A stretch of 64,000 nt of DNA from CBDFGT01 sp965247225 (GCA_965247225.1 CBDFGT010000029.1:186001-250000); one strand, 5' to 3'. Counted from the first letter of the stretch, positions 43,349 through 52,946 are shown. Notes: a model not told the origin generated them from the sequence alone. Program-made: numbers and translations.

Positions 43349-43777
43349 ATGACGGAATTTACGCCTTACGCATCACTTTGCGGTGGCATGCTGATCGGTC
43401 TTTCGGCTGTGCTGCTGATGCTTTTCAACGGGAAAATAGCCGGGGCAACGGGTATTCTGGGCGGAATATTGCCACCCTTTGCACCGGACCCGGGATGGCG
43501 TCTGGCTTTTATCCTTGGTGCCATTCTGGCACCGGTGCTTCTGGTTTCCAGCGGACAGGTGACCATTGACGTGCAGGTTCCGGTGTCCCATGCCGGTCTG
43601 GTGTCCGGCGGCTTTCTGGTCGGTATCGGCGTGGTCTACGGTTCCGGCTGTCCCAGTGGTCACGGCATTTGCGGGCTGGCCCGTCTTTCGCCGCGGTCTT
43701 TTGTGGCGACACTGGTGTTTATGCTGTTTACCGGGTTGACGGTCTATATCGTGCGCCATGTCGCAGGAGGTTTGTAG
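43349..43777 (+). CDS. YeeE/YedE family transporter, first half-protein
   Basis: 142 residues with about four hydrophobic segments. The conserved cysteine motif GSGCPSGHGICGLARLS is present and typical of the YeeE/YedE sulfur-compound (thiosulfate-like) transporter family. In this two-gene form (PmpA/PmpB style) each protein supplies half of the channel. The second half-gene starts 3 bases after the stop. No ArsR/BigR-type regulator or persulfide dioxygenase gene, frequent partners, lies next to it here. Confidence 0.9.
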   Translation: MTEFTPYASLCGGMLIGLSAVLLMLFNGKIAGATGILGGILPPFAPDPGWRLAFILGAILAPVLLVSSGQVTIDVQVPVSHAGLVSGGFLVGIGVVYGSGCPSGHGICGLARLSPRSFVATLVFMLFTGLTVYIVRHVAGGL

Positions 43778-43780
43778 AAC

Positions 43781-44218
43781 ATGAAAAAGATTGTTGCTGC
43801 GGCTTTGGCTGGCATGCTGTTTGGTGCCGGAATTGCCATATCCGGTATGGGAAATCCTGCCAAGGTGATGAATTTCTTTGATGTGTACGGCACGTTTGAT
43901 CCGAGCCTGATCTTTGTCATGGGTGGGGGTCTGATGGTTGCCTTCACCGGTTACCGGCTGATTTTTGCAACGCGCGCAAAGCCGCTGTTTGAAACGGGGT
44001 TCTCCCTGCCGACGTTAAAACGGATTGACCTGGAACTGGTGGCCGGTTCCGCCCTGTTTGGAACAGGATGGGGCATGACCGGCTTTTGCCCGGGGGGTGC
44101 CATCCCGGTTCTGGGTCTTGGTGTTGCTCCGGTTTATGTGTTCATGGCGTCCATGGTGGCAGGCATGCTGGTGGCCATGGCCATCAAGCTGCGCACGGGA
44201 AAATCCAAATTCGGCTGA
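43781..44218 (+). CDS. YeeE/YedE family transporter, second half-protein (DUF6691)
   Basis: 145 residues with four hydrophobic segments and the second conserved motif GTGWGMTGFCPGGAIPVLG, carrying the key cysteine in FCPGG. The start MKKIVAAALAGMLFGAGIAISGMGNPAKVMNFFD is typical of DUF6691. With the preceding gene it probably forms an inner-membrane importer for thiosulfate or a related sulfur species. It ends 4 bases before the convergent amidohydrolase stop. Confidence 0.9.
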   Translation: MKKIVAAALAGMLFGAGIAISGMGNPAKVMNFFDVYGTFDPSLIFVMGGGLMVAFTGYRLIFATRAKPLFETGFSLPTLKRIDLELVAGSALFGTGWGMTGFCPGGAIPVLGLGVAPVYVFMASMVAGMLVAMAIKLRTGKSKFG

Positions 44219-44222
44219 TCTT

Positions 44223-45497
44223 CTATGCGTTTTGCTGCAAGAGCCTGTCCAGTTGCATGATGGTTTCCATCAGCACGGCAGCCCCCAGCGCCATGTCGGC
44301 ATTTTCGGCCCATTCTTCCGGGGCATGCGAGCGACCGTCCCTGCAGGGAATGAAGATCATCGCAGATCGTGTGATCCGGGCCATCCAGGCCGTGTCATGG
44401 CCTGCACCGGAGGCCATTCTTCTGTGCCTCGCGCCAACGGTGTCGCAGGCTTTGTCCAGGGTTTGCAGCAGCAAGGGATCGCCCGGTGTTGGCGGATTGT
44501 CGGAAATGAGCACCGGTTCCGCAATGGTCACACCGGTGGACAGGGCTGTTTCGGCAGCAAGTTTTGAAACGGCGGCCCTGAACAGGGTCATGTCTTCCCG
44601 GTTTTCGGCGCGGGCATCTATCAAAAGCCGTGCCCGAGACGGCACAACATTGGCAGCGTTCGGCTCAATGGAGAATTCACCGACTGTGGCTGCAAAATGG
44701 GCCGGTCCCTTTGCCATTGCGGTGGCCAGTTCCTCAATTCCGGTTACCAGCCTTGCAGCCGCTGCCAATGCATCCTTGCGATGGCCCATAATGGTTGTGC
44801 CGGCATGGTCTGCCCGGCCCTCAACGACAATCTCCATGCGGGTTATGCCCGAGATGGCGGCAACAACACCGATATCTTCCTGTGCGCGTTCCAGAACACG
44901 TCCCTGTTCAATGTGCAGTTCCAGAAAGGCCCGCAGATCCGGGCGGCGCGTATCTGCCAGGGCATCGGGATTCCCGCCAGCCGCGATCATGCCCTGTTTC
45001 AGCGACAGGCTGCCATATGTGCGTTGCAGCCAGTCTTGCGGAAGAATGCCGGCCATCGCGCGGCTGCCGATGCAGGAGAGGCCGAATGCCGAGACTTCCT
45101 CAGCCAGAAAATCCACCACCTCAAGGTCATGGTCGAGCTCTATGCCCTGTTCGGCAAGGGCCATGGCCACTTCCAGTCCCACGGCAACACCGGCAATGCC
45201 GTCAAAACGTCCGCCTTCCGGCACAGTGTCGGAATGGGATCCTATCATGATCGTGCCGAGGCCCGGCTTTTTTCCCCTGCGCAGGCCCAGCAGATTGCCG
45301 CCATTGTCGATGCCGGTTTCCAGCCCCGCTGCCGCAAACCTGGCCCTGATATAATCCCGGCCTTTCAGAAACATCGGCGTGAAGGATCTGCGGGTCCACG
45401 GACGGTCCGGCTCCGTAATCGCGGCCAGATCCTCCACAAACGACGCAATCCGGCTTTCGCTGATCCGCAGATTGGTGTGTCTGGTTGTAGTTTTCAT
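44223..45497 (-). CDS. M20-family Zn-dependent amidohydrolase (N-carbamoyl-L-amino acid hydrolase / allantoate amidohydrolase type)
   Basis: 424 residues, the usual length. Metal ligands are in GSHSDTVPEGGRFDG and FLAEEVSAFG, a catalytic-domain His in ELHIEQGRVLE, and the dimerisation lid has GRADHAGTTIMGHRKDAL. Family members hydrolyse N-carbamoyl amino acids, beta-ureidopropionate or allantoate in the cytoplasm. No pyrimidine or purine degradation genes are adjacent, so the substrate is open. AGGA precedes the ATG. Confidence 0.9.
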   Translation of the reverse strand: MKTTTRHTNLRISESRIASFVEDLAAITEPDRPWTRRSFTPMFLKGRDYIRARFAAAGLETGIDNGGNLLGLRRGKKPGLGTIMIGSHSDTVPEGGRFDGIAGVAVGLEVAMALAEQGIELDHDLEVVDFLAEEVSAFGLSCIGSRAMAGILPQDWLQRTYGSLSLKQGMIAAGGNPDALADTRRPDLRAFLELHIEQGRVLERAQEDIGVVAAISGITRMEIVVEGRADHAGTTIMGHRKDALAAAARLVTGIEELATAMAKGPAHFAATVGEFSIEPNAANVVPSRARLLIDARAENREDMTLFRAAVSKLAAETALSTGVTIAEPVLISDNPPTPGDPLLLQTLDKACDTVGARHRRMASGAGHDTAWMARITRSAMIFIPCRDGRSHAPEEWAENADMALGAAVLMETIMQLDRLLQQNA

Positions 45498-45678
45498 GGG
45501 CTGTCCTTAATGCGTTCATGCAGACGGTGGTGTGTCGTGTGCCTGTCCTGGAAGATACTTTGTGTCAGAACAACTGTTGTTTGACCATAGGCCGGACTTG
45601 CAGTGATCTGTTTGCCAATCAAAACGTATTGGATTACAAAGGTAATGTTCGATCCGGATATATGCGGGGTGTGGCTTG

Positions 45679-46059
45679 ATGAAGATGCTGATGACGGCAG
45701 GTGCTGCCTTTATTATGATTGTGTCGTCTGCCAGGGCAGAAACTTTGCGTGATCAGGATATCAAACGCGATGTCGTCGGGCGGACAATCTATCTGGCCGC
45801 CCCGCTTGGCGGAGAATTTCCCCTGAACTACCGGCCTTCAGGTGTTGTGGACGGCAATGGCGAGGCGCTTGGGCTGGGCAGGTTCATCAAGCCCAATGAT
45901 ACCGGGCGCTGGTGGATCCAGTCCAATCAGCTCTGCCAGAAGTTCACCACATGGTACAATGGCTCTCCGATGTGTTTCAAGCTGACACGTGTTGGCCCTG
46001 ACCGGCTGAAATGGGTGCGTGACAACGGACAGACCGGAATCGCGCGGATCGGGCGGTGA
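45679..46059 (+). CDS. Small conserved secreted protein
   Basis: 126 residues from ATG 45679. A signal peptide (MLMTAGAAFIMIVSSARA) is clear. The mature part has a GRTIYLAAPLGGEFPLNYRPSG stretch and a Trp/Cys-rich part (GRWWIQSNQLCQKFTTWYNGSPMCFKL), with two Cys that could form a disulfide. I recognise it as a widespread small periplasmic protein of Hyphomicrobiales but cannot name a function. It converges on the DeoR-type gene with a 4-base gap. Confidence 0.75.
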   Translation: MKMLMTAGAAFIMIVSSARAETLRDQDIKRDVVGRTIYLAAPLGGEFPLNYRPSGVVDGNGEALGLGRFIKPNDTGRWWIQSNQLCQKFTTWYNGSPMCFKLTRVGPDRLKWVRDNGQTGIARIGR

Positions 46060-46063
46060 CGGG

Positions 46064-46855
46064 TTATTCTACATCACTAACCAGTTCCACAGCATTGTCC
46101 CTGAGCATGGCGCTAATATCCGGCGGGGGCTTGCGATCTGTTACCAGCATGTCGAAATGATCGGGCGGATCGAGAATGATCGGCGCAGAGCGTGAAAACT
46201 TGCTGCTGTCTGCGGCGATGATCCGGGTCTGGGCCAGCCTTGAAGCATGGCGGGAAAATTCGGCCTCTTCCTGGTCGTGCAGCATGAAGCCGGATGCGGC
46301 GTTGATGGCCCCGACTGTCAAGATCGCGTATCGCACCCTGAAGCGCCTGATGAATTCGGCGGCCTCCAGACCAAAGGAACCCCCATCATGGGCGCGCAGG
46401 TGACCTCCGGCAAAATAGACCTGATTGTTGTTGCGGGTTGCAAGGGACTGGGCAACGGACAGGGAATTGGTAACGACAAACAGGTTGCGGTGATTTTCCA
46501 GTGCCATGGCAATGAACGCGGTTGTCGAGCCGATATCCAGAAACAGGGAATCCCCGTCCCGGATGATGGCGGCAATGGCGGATGCCACCCGGCGCTTGGC
46601 CTCGGCATTGGTGTTCATCCGGGCCTGCAATGTCGGTTCTGCCATGGTTTCAAGCAGGTGCACACCGCCGTGGACTTTCGAGACATGGCCGCCCAATTCC
46701 AGGGAGCGGATATTGCGGCGGATGGTTTCTTCCGAAACATTCAGGCGCTCCGCCAGAAACTGAATGCGCACGGAGCCGCCGGAAAGGCGCAATTCATCCA
46801 GAATTTCGCGTTCCCGCAGGCTGGTATGTCTGGCTTTGACGTCCTGTCCGTTCAA
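46064..46855 (-). CDS. DeoR/GlpR family transcriptional regulator
   Basis: 263 residues from a TTG at 46855, chosen because it has AGGA upstream and gives the standard family length; the frame stays open for another 320 bases without a domain. The N-terminal winged helix-turn-helix (REREILDELRLSGGSVRIQFLAERLNVSEETIRRNIRSLE) is followed by the sugar-phosphate-binding DeoRC domain (GDSLFLDIGSTTAFIA, AADSSKF). Such proteins repress carbohydrate or polyol genes until a phosphorylated sugar binds. It is divergent from the phosphotransferase-dehydrogenase operon and probably controls it. Confidence 0.88.
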   Translation of the reverse strand: MNGQDVKARHTSLREREILDELRLSGGSVRIQFLAERLNVSEETIRRNIRSLELGGHVSKVHGGVHLLETMAEPTLQARMNTNAEAKRRVASAIAAIIRDGDSLFLDIGSTTAFIAMALENHRNLFVVTNSLSVAQSLATRNNNQVYFAGGHLRAHDGGSFGLEAAEFIRRFRVRYAILTVGAINAASGFMLHDQEEAEFSRHASRLAQTRIIAADSSKFSRSAPIILDPPDHFDMLVTDRKPPPDISAMLRDNAVELVSDVE

Positions 46856-47303
46856 TGTCGTGTGTCCTGCAAATCCGCTGCAATTGCGGTTTGATGCTAC
46901 GTTTGCCTTCGACGGAAGGCCAGCCGCTTCGTCAAAGTCTTCACCGGAAATGTGATTTCCCGACATGCCGCCGGGGTTTGCAATGCCATGATTTGCATTC
47001 CAACCGTTTGATACTCCATAAATACACAATTGTGGATGTTTTTGTGGTTTTTTATTGACTCTGTTGTCGGCTGTGGCATTGTTCAAATCGTGCTGACGCA
47101 TAAATACTGGATGAAGATGTCGGCACCGGATGTCCGGTTTGATATTGGAAAACCCCATTTCCATGCTTCCTGTCATCTGAAGGAAAGCCTGTTTGACACT
47201 CCGCTTGATATCGGTGCCTGAACCCTGCTTTGGGTGCCGGTATCCGGACTGTCAATCTGTTGTAGTGCATGATGATATATATCCAAAAGTTGGGGGATCT
47301 TGA
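46856..47303. other. 448-base divergent intergenic region (DeoR-type / phosphotransferase)
   Basis: No supported gene. The frame of the DeoR gene continues through most of it, but without family features. A TTGACT...ATTGTT pair spaced 17 bases around 47055-47083 is a weak plus-strand promoter candidate, and GATATATATC at 47273-47282 is a 10-bp palindrome just before the next gene's ribosome site. Confidence 0.4.
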
Positions 47304-48176
47304 TTGGCAGACATTGCAGACATTCTCAAACTGCCATTCTGGGCCAATATTCCAACGATCAAACCCCTTTCAGGCGGTATGACGAACCGCAATTTCATGG
47401 CAGATGACGGCACAGGAACCTATGTTGTGCGGCTGGGGGACGATATTCCGGTTCATCATATTTCACGGGCCAATGAGCTGGCCTCCAGCATTGCCGCCCA
47501 TGCAGCAGGCCTGTCGCCTGCTGTCCGCTTTTCCAGCCCCGGTATCATGGTGATGGATTATGTTGCCTCAAAGGCGTTGACGCCGGAAGAGGTGCGCGAT
47601 CCTGATGTGCTTTCAAGGCTGGTGCCGCTGATCCAGACATGCCACCGACGGATTCCGGACCATTTTCGCGGCATGCCCGCCTTCTTCTGGGTGTTTCATG
47701 TCGTGCGTGATTACGCCTGGACCTTGAAGGATGCCGGTTCGCGCCATGCTCACCTGATGCCGGACTTTCTGTCGGCGGCTGAAAAAATGGAAAAGGCCGT
47801 GGGTCCGTTTGATATTGTGTTCGGGCATAATGACCTTCTGGCTGCCAATTTTCTTGACAGCGGTGACCGCTACTGGCTGATCGACTGGGATTATGCCGGC
47901 TACAATACACCGCTGTTCGATCTTGGCGGGCTTGCCTCCAACAATGCGTTTGAAGAGAGGCAGGAACGCCTGTTGCTGGAGCTGTATTTCGGGGCTCCGG
48001 TTACCGGTCAGCTCTGGCACCGCTATATCGCCATGAAATGCGCCTCGCTCCTGCGCGAAACCATGTGGAGCATGGTGTCTGAAATCCATTCCAGAATCGC
48101 TTTCGACTATGCCGCCTATACGGCCGAAAATCTCGCCCGGTACAACCGGGCCTATTCTGATTTCCAAAACAGCTGA
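47304..48176 (+). CDS. Small-molecule phosphotransferase (APH/choline kinase-like)
   Basis: 290 residues from TTG 47304, supported by a strong GGGGGA 6-7 bases upstream and no ATG alternative nearby. The kinase-like features are a glycine-rich loop (LSGGMTNRNF), the catalytic Brenner-type loop FGHNDLLAANFL and the metal-binding LIDWDYAG. The family phosphorylates choline, ethanolamine, hydroxylysine or antibiotics. Eleven bases separate it from a dimethylglycine/sarcosine dehydrogenase-like gene, suggesting a choline- or betaine-related substrate. Antibiotic resistance is not suggested by context. Confidence 0.85.
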   Translation: MADIADILKLPFWANIPTIKPLSGGMTNRNFMADDGTGTYVVRLGDDIPVHHISRANELASSIAAHAAGLSPAVRFSSPGIMVMDYVASKALTPEEVRDPDVLSRLVPLIQTCHRRIPDHFRGMPAFFWVFHVVRDYAWTLKDAGSRHAHLMPDFLSAAEKMEKAVGPFDIVFGHNDLLAANFLDSGDRYWLIDWDYAGYNTPLFDLGGLASNNAFEERQERLLLELYFGAPVTGQLWHRYIAMKCASLLRETMWSMVSEIHSRIAFDYAAYTAENLARYNRAYSDFQNS

Positions 48177-48187
48177 GGCCAAACCCC

Positions 48188-50635
48188 ATGAAAACCCTCC
48201 CGTCCTCTGCCCGTATCGTCGTCATCGGCGGCGGCATCATCGGTTGTTCCACGGCCTATCATCTGGCCAAGCTCGGTTTTACCGATACGGTTTTGCTGGA
48301 GCGCAAGAAACTGACCTCCGGCACCACCTTTCATGCGGCGGGGCTGGTCGGGCAGTTGCGCAGCAGTGCCAATATCACCCAGCTTCTTGGCTATTCGGTT
48401 GATCTTTACAAGAAACTCGAAGCGGAAACCGGGCTTGGCACCGGCTGGAAAATGAATGGCGGCTTACGGCTTGCCTGCAACGCCGAGCGCTGGACCGAGG
48501 TCAAGCGTCAGGCAACGACGGCGCATTCCTTTGGCCTCGACATGCAGCTTCTGAGCCCGAAAGAGGCGCAAGATCTGTGGCCGCTGATGGTCATTGACGA
48601 TCTGGTGGGGGCGGCCTTTCTGCCCACAGACGGGCAGGCCAATCCATCCGACATTACCCAGGCGCTGGCCAAGGGCGCACGGATGGCCGGGGCCAGCATT
48701 TTTGAAGATACGGACGTTGTGGATCTGGAGATCGAAAATGGTCGTATCCGCGCGGTTTTGACAGGGCATGGCCGGATTGAATGTGAAAAGGTTGTGGTCT
48801 GTGCCGGCCAGTGGACCCGCGCCTTTGCCGCGCGTTACGGGGTCAATGTGCCGCTGGTCTCTGTCGAGCATCAATACATGATCACAGAGGCGTTCGGTGT
48901 TCCTTCCAACCTGCCGACATTGCGCGATCCCGACCGTCTGACCTATTACAAGGAAGATGTCGGCGGGCTGGTGATGGGCGGCTATGAGCCCAACCCCATT
49001 GCCTGGGCGAAAGACGGGATTCCACAAGATTTTCACTATACGCTGCTGAATTCGGATTTCGATCATTTTGAACAGATCATGGAACAGGCTCTGGGCCGTG
49101 TGCCTTCGCTGGAAACTGTGGGTGTCAAACAGCTGATCAACGGGCCGGAAAGCTTTACGCCGGATGGCAACTTCATTCTGGGAGAAGCGCCGGAACTGAA
49201 GAATTTCTTTGTCGGTGCAGGGTTCAATGCTTTTGGTATTGCCTCCGCCGGCGGAGCGGGCATGGCACTGGCCGAATGGGTGGGCAAGGGCGAGCCGCCG
49301 TTTGATCTCTGGCCGGTCGATATCCGCCGTTTCGGGCGTCCGCATTTTGATACGGACTGGGTGCGCACCCGCACGCTGGAAGCCTATGGCAAGCATTACA
49401 CCATGGCCTGGCCGTTCGAGGAGCACAGTTCCGGTCGCCCGGCGCGCAAGTCGCCGCTCTATGATCGTCTCAAAGCGCAGGGTGCGTGCTTTGGCGAAAA
49501 GCTGGGATGGGAGAGGCCAAACTGGTTTGCCGATCTTTCCGGGGGCGAGGTGCCGAAGGACATTTACACCTACGGACGGCAGAACTGGTTTGGCGCTGTT
49601 GGCCGTGAACACAGGGCCGTTCGCGAGGATGCGGTGATCTTCGACCAGACGAGCTTTGCCAAATATGTGCTCAAGGGACGGGATGCCGAAAAGGCACTGT
49701 CATGGATTGCCGCCAATGATGTGGCAAAGCCGGTCGGCTCACTGATCTATACGCAGATGCTGAATGACAAGGGCGGAATTGAATGCGACCTGACGGTGGC
49801 CCGTATGGCGGAGGATGAATATTACATCGTCACCGGCACCGGCTTTGCAACACATGATTTTGACTGGATCAACCGCAATATTCCCGATGGTCTGCATGCC
49901 GAACTGGTGGATGTCACCTCGGCCTGGTCGGTCCTGTCGCTGATGGGGCCAAAGGCACGGGTCATACTGGAGCAGGTAACGCATGCGGATGTTTCCAATG
50001 CGGGCTTCCCGTTCGGCAGGGTCAGGACAGTGGGTATTGCCGGATGCCCGGTGCGGGCGCTGCGGATCACCTATGTCGGCGAACTGGGCTATGAACTGCA
50101 TGTGCCTGTCGAATATGCGACATCGGTCTATGAGGCCCTGATGGCGGCGGGTTCCGCCCATGGCCTGGTCAATGCCGGTTACCGGGCCATTGAGAGCTGC
50201 CGCCTTGAAAAGGCCTATCGCGCCTGGGGATCGGATATCGGGCCTGACCATACGCCGCTTGAGGCCGGGCTCGGCTTTGCCGTCAAGCTGAAAAAACCCA
50301 CCCCGTTCAAGGGAAGGGCAGCGCTGGAAGCCCAGGTTACCAATGGTGTGAAGAAAATGCTGGCAAGTTTCACCGTGGAGGATCCGGCTGTCGTGCTTCT
50401 CGGGCGCGAAACGATCTATCGCAATGGTGTGCGGGCCGGCTGGCTGTCATCCGGCGGGTTTGGCTATACGGTCGGCAAGTCCATCGGTCTTGGCTATGTG
50501 CGTGATCCGGCCGGTGTTACCGAAGCCTATGTGCTGGAGGGAGATTACGCGCTGGAGGTGGCAACAGAACGGGTGAAATGCACTGTGCATCTGAAACCGG
50601 TCTATGATCCCGCTATGGTCCGCGTGAAAATGTAA
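48188..50635 (+). CDS. FAD-dependent dehydrogenase with GcvT domain (dimethylglycine/sarcosine dehydrogenase-like), copy 1
   Basis: 815 residues. The DAO domain (~10-380) starts with VVIGGGIIGCSTAYHLA, and the His in SGTTFHAAGL is at the position of covalent FAD attachment in mammalian dimethylglycine and sarcosine dehydrogenases. A FAO_M linker follows and then a GcvT-type tetrahydrofolate-binding domain (~440-810) ending in the barrel VLEGDYALEVATERVKCTVHLKP. It should oxidatively demethylate an N-methyl amine and pass the one-carbon unit to folate. GAGG precedes the ATG. It is coupled to the phosphotransferase gene. Confidence 0.92.
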   Translation: MKTLPSSARIVVIGGGIIGCSTAYHLAKLGFTDTVLLERKKLTSGTTFHAAGLVGQLRSSANITQLLGYSVDLYKKLEAETGLGTGWKMNGGLRLACNAERWTEVKRQATTAHSFGLDMQLLSPKEAQDLWPLMVIDDLVGAAFLPTDGQANPSDITQALAKGARMAGASIFEDTDVVDLEIENGRIRAVLTGHGRIECEKVVVCAGQWTRAFAARYGVNVPLVSVEHQYMITEAFGVPSNLPTLRDPDRLTYYKEDVGGLVMGGYEPNPIAWAKDGIPQDFHYTLLNSDFDHFEQIMEQALGRVPSLETVGVKQLINGPESFTPDGNFILGEAPELKNFFVGAGFNAFGIASAGGAGMALAEWVGKGEPPFDLWPVDIRRFGRPHFDTDWVRTRTLEAYGKHYTMAWPFEEHSSGRPARKSPLYDRLKAQGACFGEKLGWERPNWFADLSGGEVPKDIYTYGRQNWFGAVGREHRAVREDAVIFDQTSFAKYVLKGRDAEKALSWIAANDVAKPVGSLIYTQMLNDKGGIECDLTVARMAEDEYYIVTGTGFATHDFDWINRNIPDGLHAELVDVTSAWSVLSLMGPKARVILEQVTHADVSNAGFPFGRVRTVGIAGCPVRALRITYVGELGYELHVPVEYATSVYEALMAAGSAHGLVNAGYRAIESCRLEKAYRAWGSDIGPDHTPLEAGLGFAVKLKKPTPFKGRAALEAQVTNGVKKMLASFTVEDPAVVLLGRETIYRNGVRAGWLSSGGFGYTVGKSIGLGYVRDPAGVTEAYVLEGDYALEVATERVKCTVHLKPVYDPAMVRVKM

Positions 50636-50740
50636 GTGCTGACCGACGCAACAGTGATCGGGTTCCTGTCGCAGCATCATATGTAATGTTGCAGTCCGGA
50701 CAGGGGCATTCGTGTCACCACCCCATATGCGATTGCTGCA

Positions 50741-51787
50741 TTACAGCATGACGGCGATCAGTTCGGTCTTGCCGGGGCCGAACTCGAATGTTGCAGAGCC
50801 CGTGTGTTCCAGTGCCAGCCAGTCGCCCGCTGTCAGGAAGGCCATTCCGCAGCTTGTCTGGGTGTAGCTGGAACTTGCGCTGTCACTGTCTCGCGCAGTG
50901 CAAAGCAGCGTGGTGCCGTTTTGGGTGACGCCGACCGTATAGCTGGAATTGGCGGCGGAGGTTGCACTGACATTGAGGATAACAAGATAGGGGGCCGTGA
51001 CCGGCACAACCAAGCGGTTGCCTGTGCCATTGGGAACTGCTGCGCCAAGGGTGAAACCGCCCTGATTGAGATGCAGCGTGTTGAAGCCGGTTCTGGTGCC
51101 CGTGGCGGGTGTGGCATTGCCGGTTGCCAGTGCGGTGCGAACCAGGGGCCGGGCGGGTGCCAGCATGGTGCCATTGCCGAGGATTTTCAACGCGCTGGTC
51201 CAGAGGGTGCCATCCGGGCTGACCTTGATTTCAAACTGGTCCGATCCCGCCAGACCCATTTCTGCACGGCCCGAAAAATTGCTCTGGTAGAGAAGGGATG
51301 CAGTGGCAGCGCTGGTGGCCTTGTTGAGCTTGAGCTGGTGGCCGCTGCCAGCATGGTTCAGCAATGTTGCGGCTGCGCTGACGCTCAGCCTGCTGGTTGC
51401 GTCAGGCGTGGCGTTGATGCCGATCATGTCAACACGATTGTCCGCCAGCCTGTCGGTCGGTTCCCAGTTGCCGTTCTGGAAAGCACGAAAATCGCCCGTC
51501 TGGGCAAACCATGCCGTCCAGCCGGTTTTAGGAGGAACAAACTGCCAGGTGCCATCCTGAAAATGGGCGATCTGGCCGGATTTTCCGGACCAGAGACCGG
51601 AAGCGCCGGCCGTGATCCAGAAACATGCACCTTCGGCGGGTATGCCGGGCACCGTGTTGCGGCTTTCCACGATGACCAATTGTGCCAGTGCGTCTATCTG
51701 CTGGAGTGCTTCATTGTGGGTCACGTGCTTTTGTGCCTGTGAGGGCAGCAAATAGGGAAGGAGAAGATTGGGGGTCAGGTCGGCCAT
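50741..51787 (-). CDS. DUF2793 domain protein (phage/gene-transfer-agent type)
   Basis: 348 residues. The start MADLTPNLLLPYLLPSQAQKH and WITAGASGLWSGKSGQIAHFQDGTW are the signature of DUF2793, found in alphaproteobacterial prophages and gene-transfer-agent loci. After it comes a repetitive Thr/Ser/Ala-rich middle and a C-terminal beta-rich C1q-like module (YTVGVTQNGTTLLCTARDSDSASSSYTQTS). Such modular beta proteins are usually virion fibres or spikes. It stands alone with no other phage genes and looks intact, so it may be a dispersed GTA accessory gene or a leftover. Confidence 0.88.
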   Translation of the reverse strand: MADLTPNLLLPYLLPSQAQKHVTHNEALQQIDALAQLVIVESRNTVPGIPAEGACFWITAGASGLWSGKSGQIAHFQDGTWQFVPPKTGWTAWFAQTGDFRAFQNGNWEPTDRLADNRVDMIGINATPDATSRLSVSAAATLLNHAGSGHQLKLNKATSAATASLLYQSNFSGRAEMGLAGSDQFEIKVSPDGTLWTSALKILGNGTMLAPARPLVRTALATGNATPATGTRTGFNTLHLNQGGFTLGAAVPNGTGNRLVVPVTAPYLVILNVSATSAANSSYTVGVTQNGTTLLCTARDSDSASSSYTQTSCGMAFLTAGDWLALEHTGSATFEFGPGKTELIAVML

Positions 51788-51880
51788 AAGCGGTTTCCTC
51801 AGGAGCGGGTTTGATGTCCCAAGGATAGCCTGAATGGATATGACGGGGATAAAGTGAGCGTGACAGACTGAATTTTCAGG

Positions 51881-52687
51881 CTAATTTTGGGGAAGTATTC
51901 CCGTTTCAGGCGGGTGACCGCCCCAGGCGATGAAATGCGGGTTGGCAAAATCGCTCTCCAGGCCCTGTTTTATCTTGCCATAAAGCAAGGGCTTGCCCTC
52001 CTGTGTGAGGGTGATGCCGCCTGCCGCGCGCAACACGGCGTCACCGGCCGCCGTGTCCCATTCCATGGTGCGCGAAAAGCGCGGGTAAACATTGACCTTG
52101 CCTTCGGCCATGAGACAGAATTTCAGCGACGATCCGATGATGCTGATGTCGTCAATCCTGTTGTCCTTCAAAAACCGGTCTGTTGCCGCACTGTTGTGCG
52201 AGCGGCTGATGCAGGATCTGAGCTTTTCCACGGGGGGCAATGCGGCAATCTTCCGGCGATCAATCACATTGAGGTCATGATCCAGAACGAGCTTTTCGCA
52301 TTGTCCGCCGGCTGCAACATAGGCCACGGATTTTGCCGGTGCGACGACAATTCCGGCAACAGGTATGCCATTGCGGACCAGTGCAATATTGACCGTAAAA
52401 TCATCATGCCCGCTGATGAACTCGCGGGTACCATCCAGCGCATCGACCAGAAAGAACAGTCCGGAAGTGATGTCCGGAACCATGCCCGCGGCGACAGCTT
52501 CTTCCGCGACAACCGCAATGTCCGGCATGTCACGGGCCATGACGGAGAGGATGAGGGCCTCAGCTTTTTCGTCGGCCTGAGTGACAGGTGTCATATCCTG
52601 TTTCATGCGGATGCTGGCTCCCGTTTTCCGCTCCCGCAAGATAATACGGCCCGCTTCAAGTGCTGTCGTTTCCAGGGTCTGCCACAT
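51881..52687 (-). CDS. cysQ: 3'(2'),5'-bisphosphate nucleotidase CysQ
   Basis: 268 residues from ATG 52687, giving the family start MWQTLETTALEAGRIIL; the longer frame is an open leader. Metal-binding motifs of the inositol-monophosphatase superfamily are present: EEA in VVAEEAVA, DALDGTREF, and WDTAAGDAVLRAAGG. CysQ hydrolyses PAP to AMP, relieving inhibition of sulfate assimilation, in the cytoplasm. The ribosome site is weak. It is divergent from the second dehydrogenase gene. Inositol phosphatase activity is the alternative. Confidence 0.9.
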   Translation of the reverse strand: MWQTLETTALEAGRIILRERKTGASIRMKQDMTPVTQADEKAEALILSVMARDMPDIAVVAEEAVAAGMVPDITSGLFFLVDALDGTREFISGHDDFTVNIALVRNGIPVAGIVVAPAKSVAYVAAGGQCEKLVLDHDLNVIDRRKIAALPPVEKLRSCISRSHNSAATDRFLKDNRIDDISIIGSSLKFCLMAEGKVNVYPRFSRTMEWDTAAGDAVLRAAGGITLTQEGKPLLYGKIKQGLESDFANPHFIAWGGHPPETGILPQN

Positions 52688-52946
52688 GCTGCTGCCTGTT
52701 TTTATCTTCCTCGAATTTCTTATAGCGGAAATGGCCTGAAAGGTTAAGCTGTTTTCCTGAGGCTCCGGCAGCTGCGAAAGCTCTTCCGGCATTATATGAC
52801 GCGATCCGGACAGTTTTTGTGGCGCAAAAAGAATATTTGCTTTCGCAGACCGGGCTGTTTGACCGTGTGCTTTGTCACTAGGTTTCACATATCATCATCG
52901 GGGTGCAGCACAGGCTGCAGGACCGTGCTTCAAGCGGAGACATTTC

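Noticed and set aside
47030..47221. 63-codon frame in the DeoR/phosphotransferase intergenic region
   Set aside because: No ribosome site or family similarity, and the hydrophobic start is short; not supported.
47304..48176. Phosphotransferase as an aminoglycoside-resistance gene
   Set aside because: The fold is shared, but it is coupled to an N-methyl amine dehydrogenase gene under a divergent DeoR-type regulator and has no mobile-element context.
48464..49612. 382-codon minus-strand frame opposite the first DAO-GcvT gene
   Set aside because: The plus-strand gene has complete FAD and GcvT motifs; the opposite frame matches nothing I recognise.
50717..50726. ACCACCCCAT, a 10-base match to the IS4-family terminal repeat
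   Set aside because: There is no second end, no transposase remnant and no target duplication around it; probably chance.
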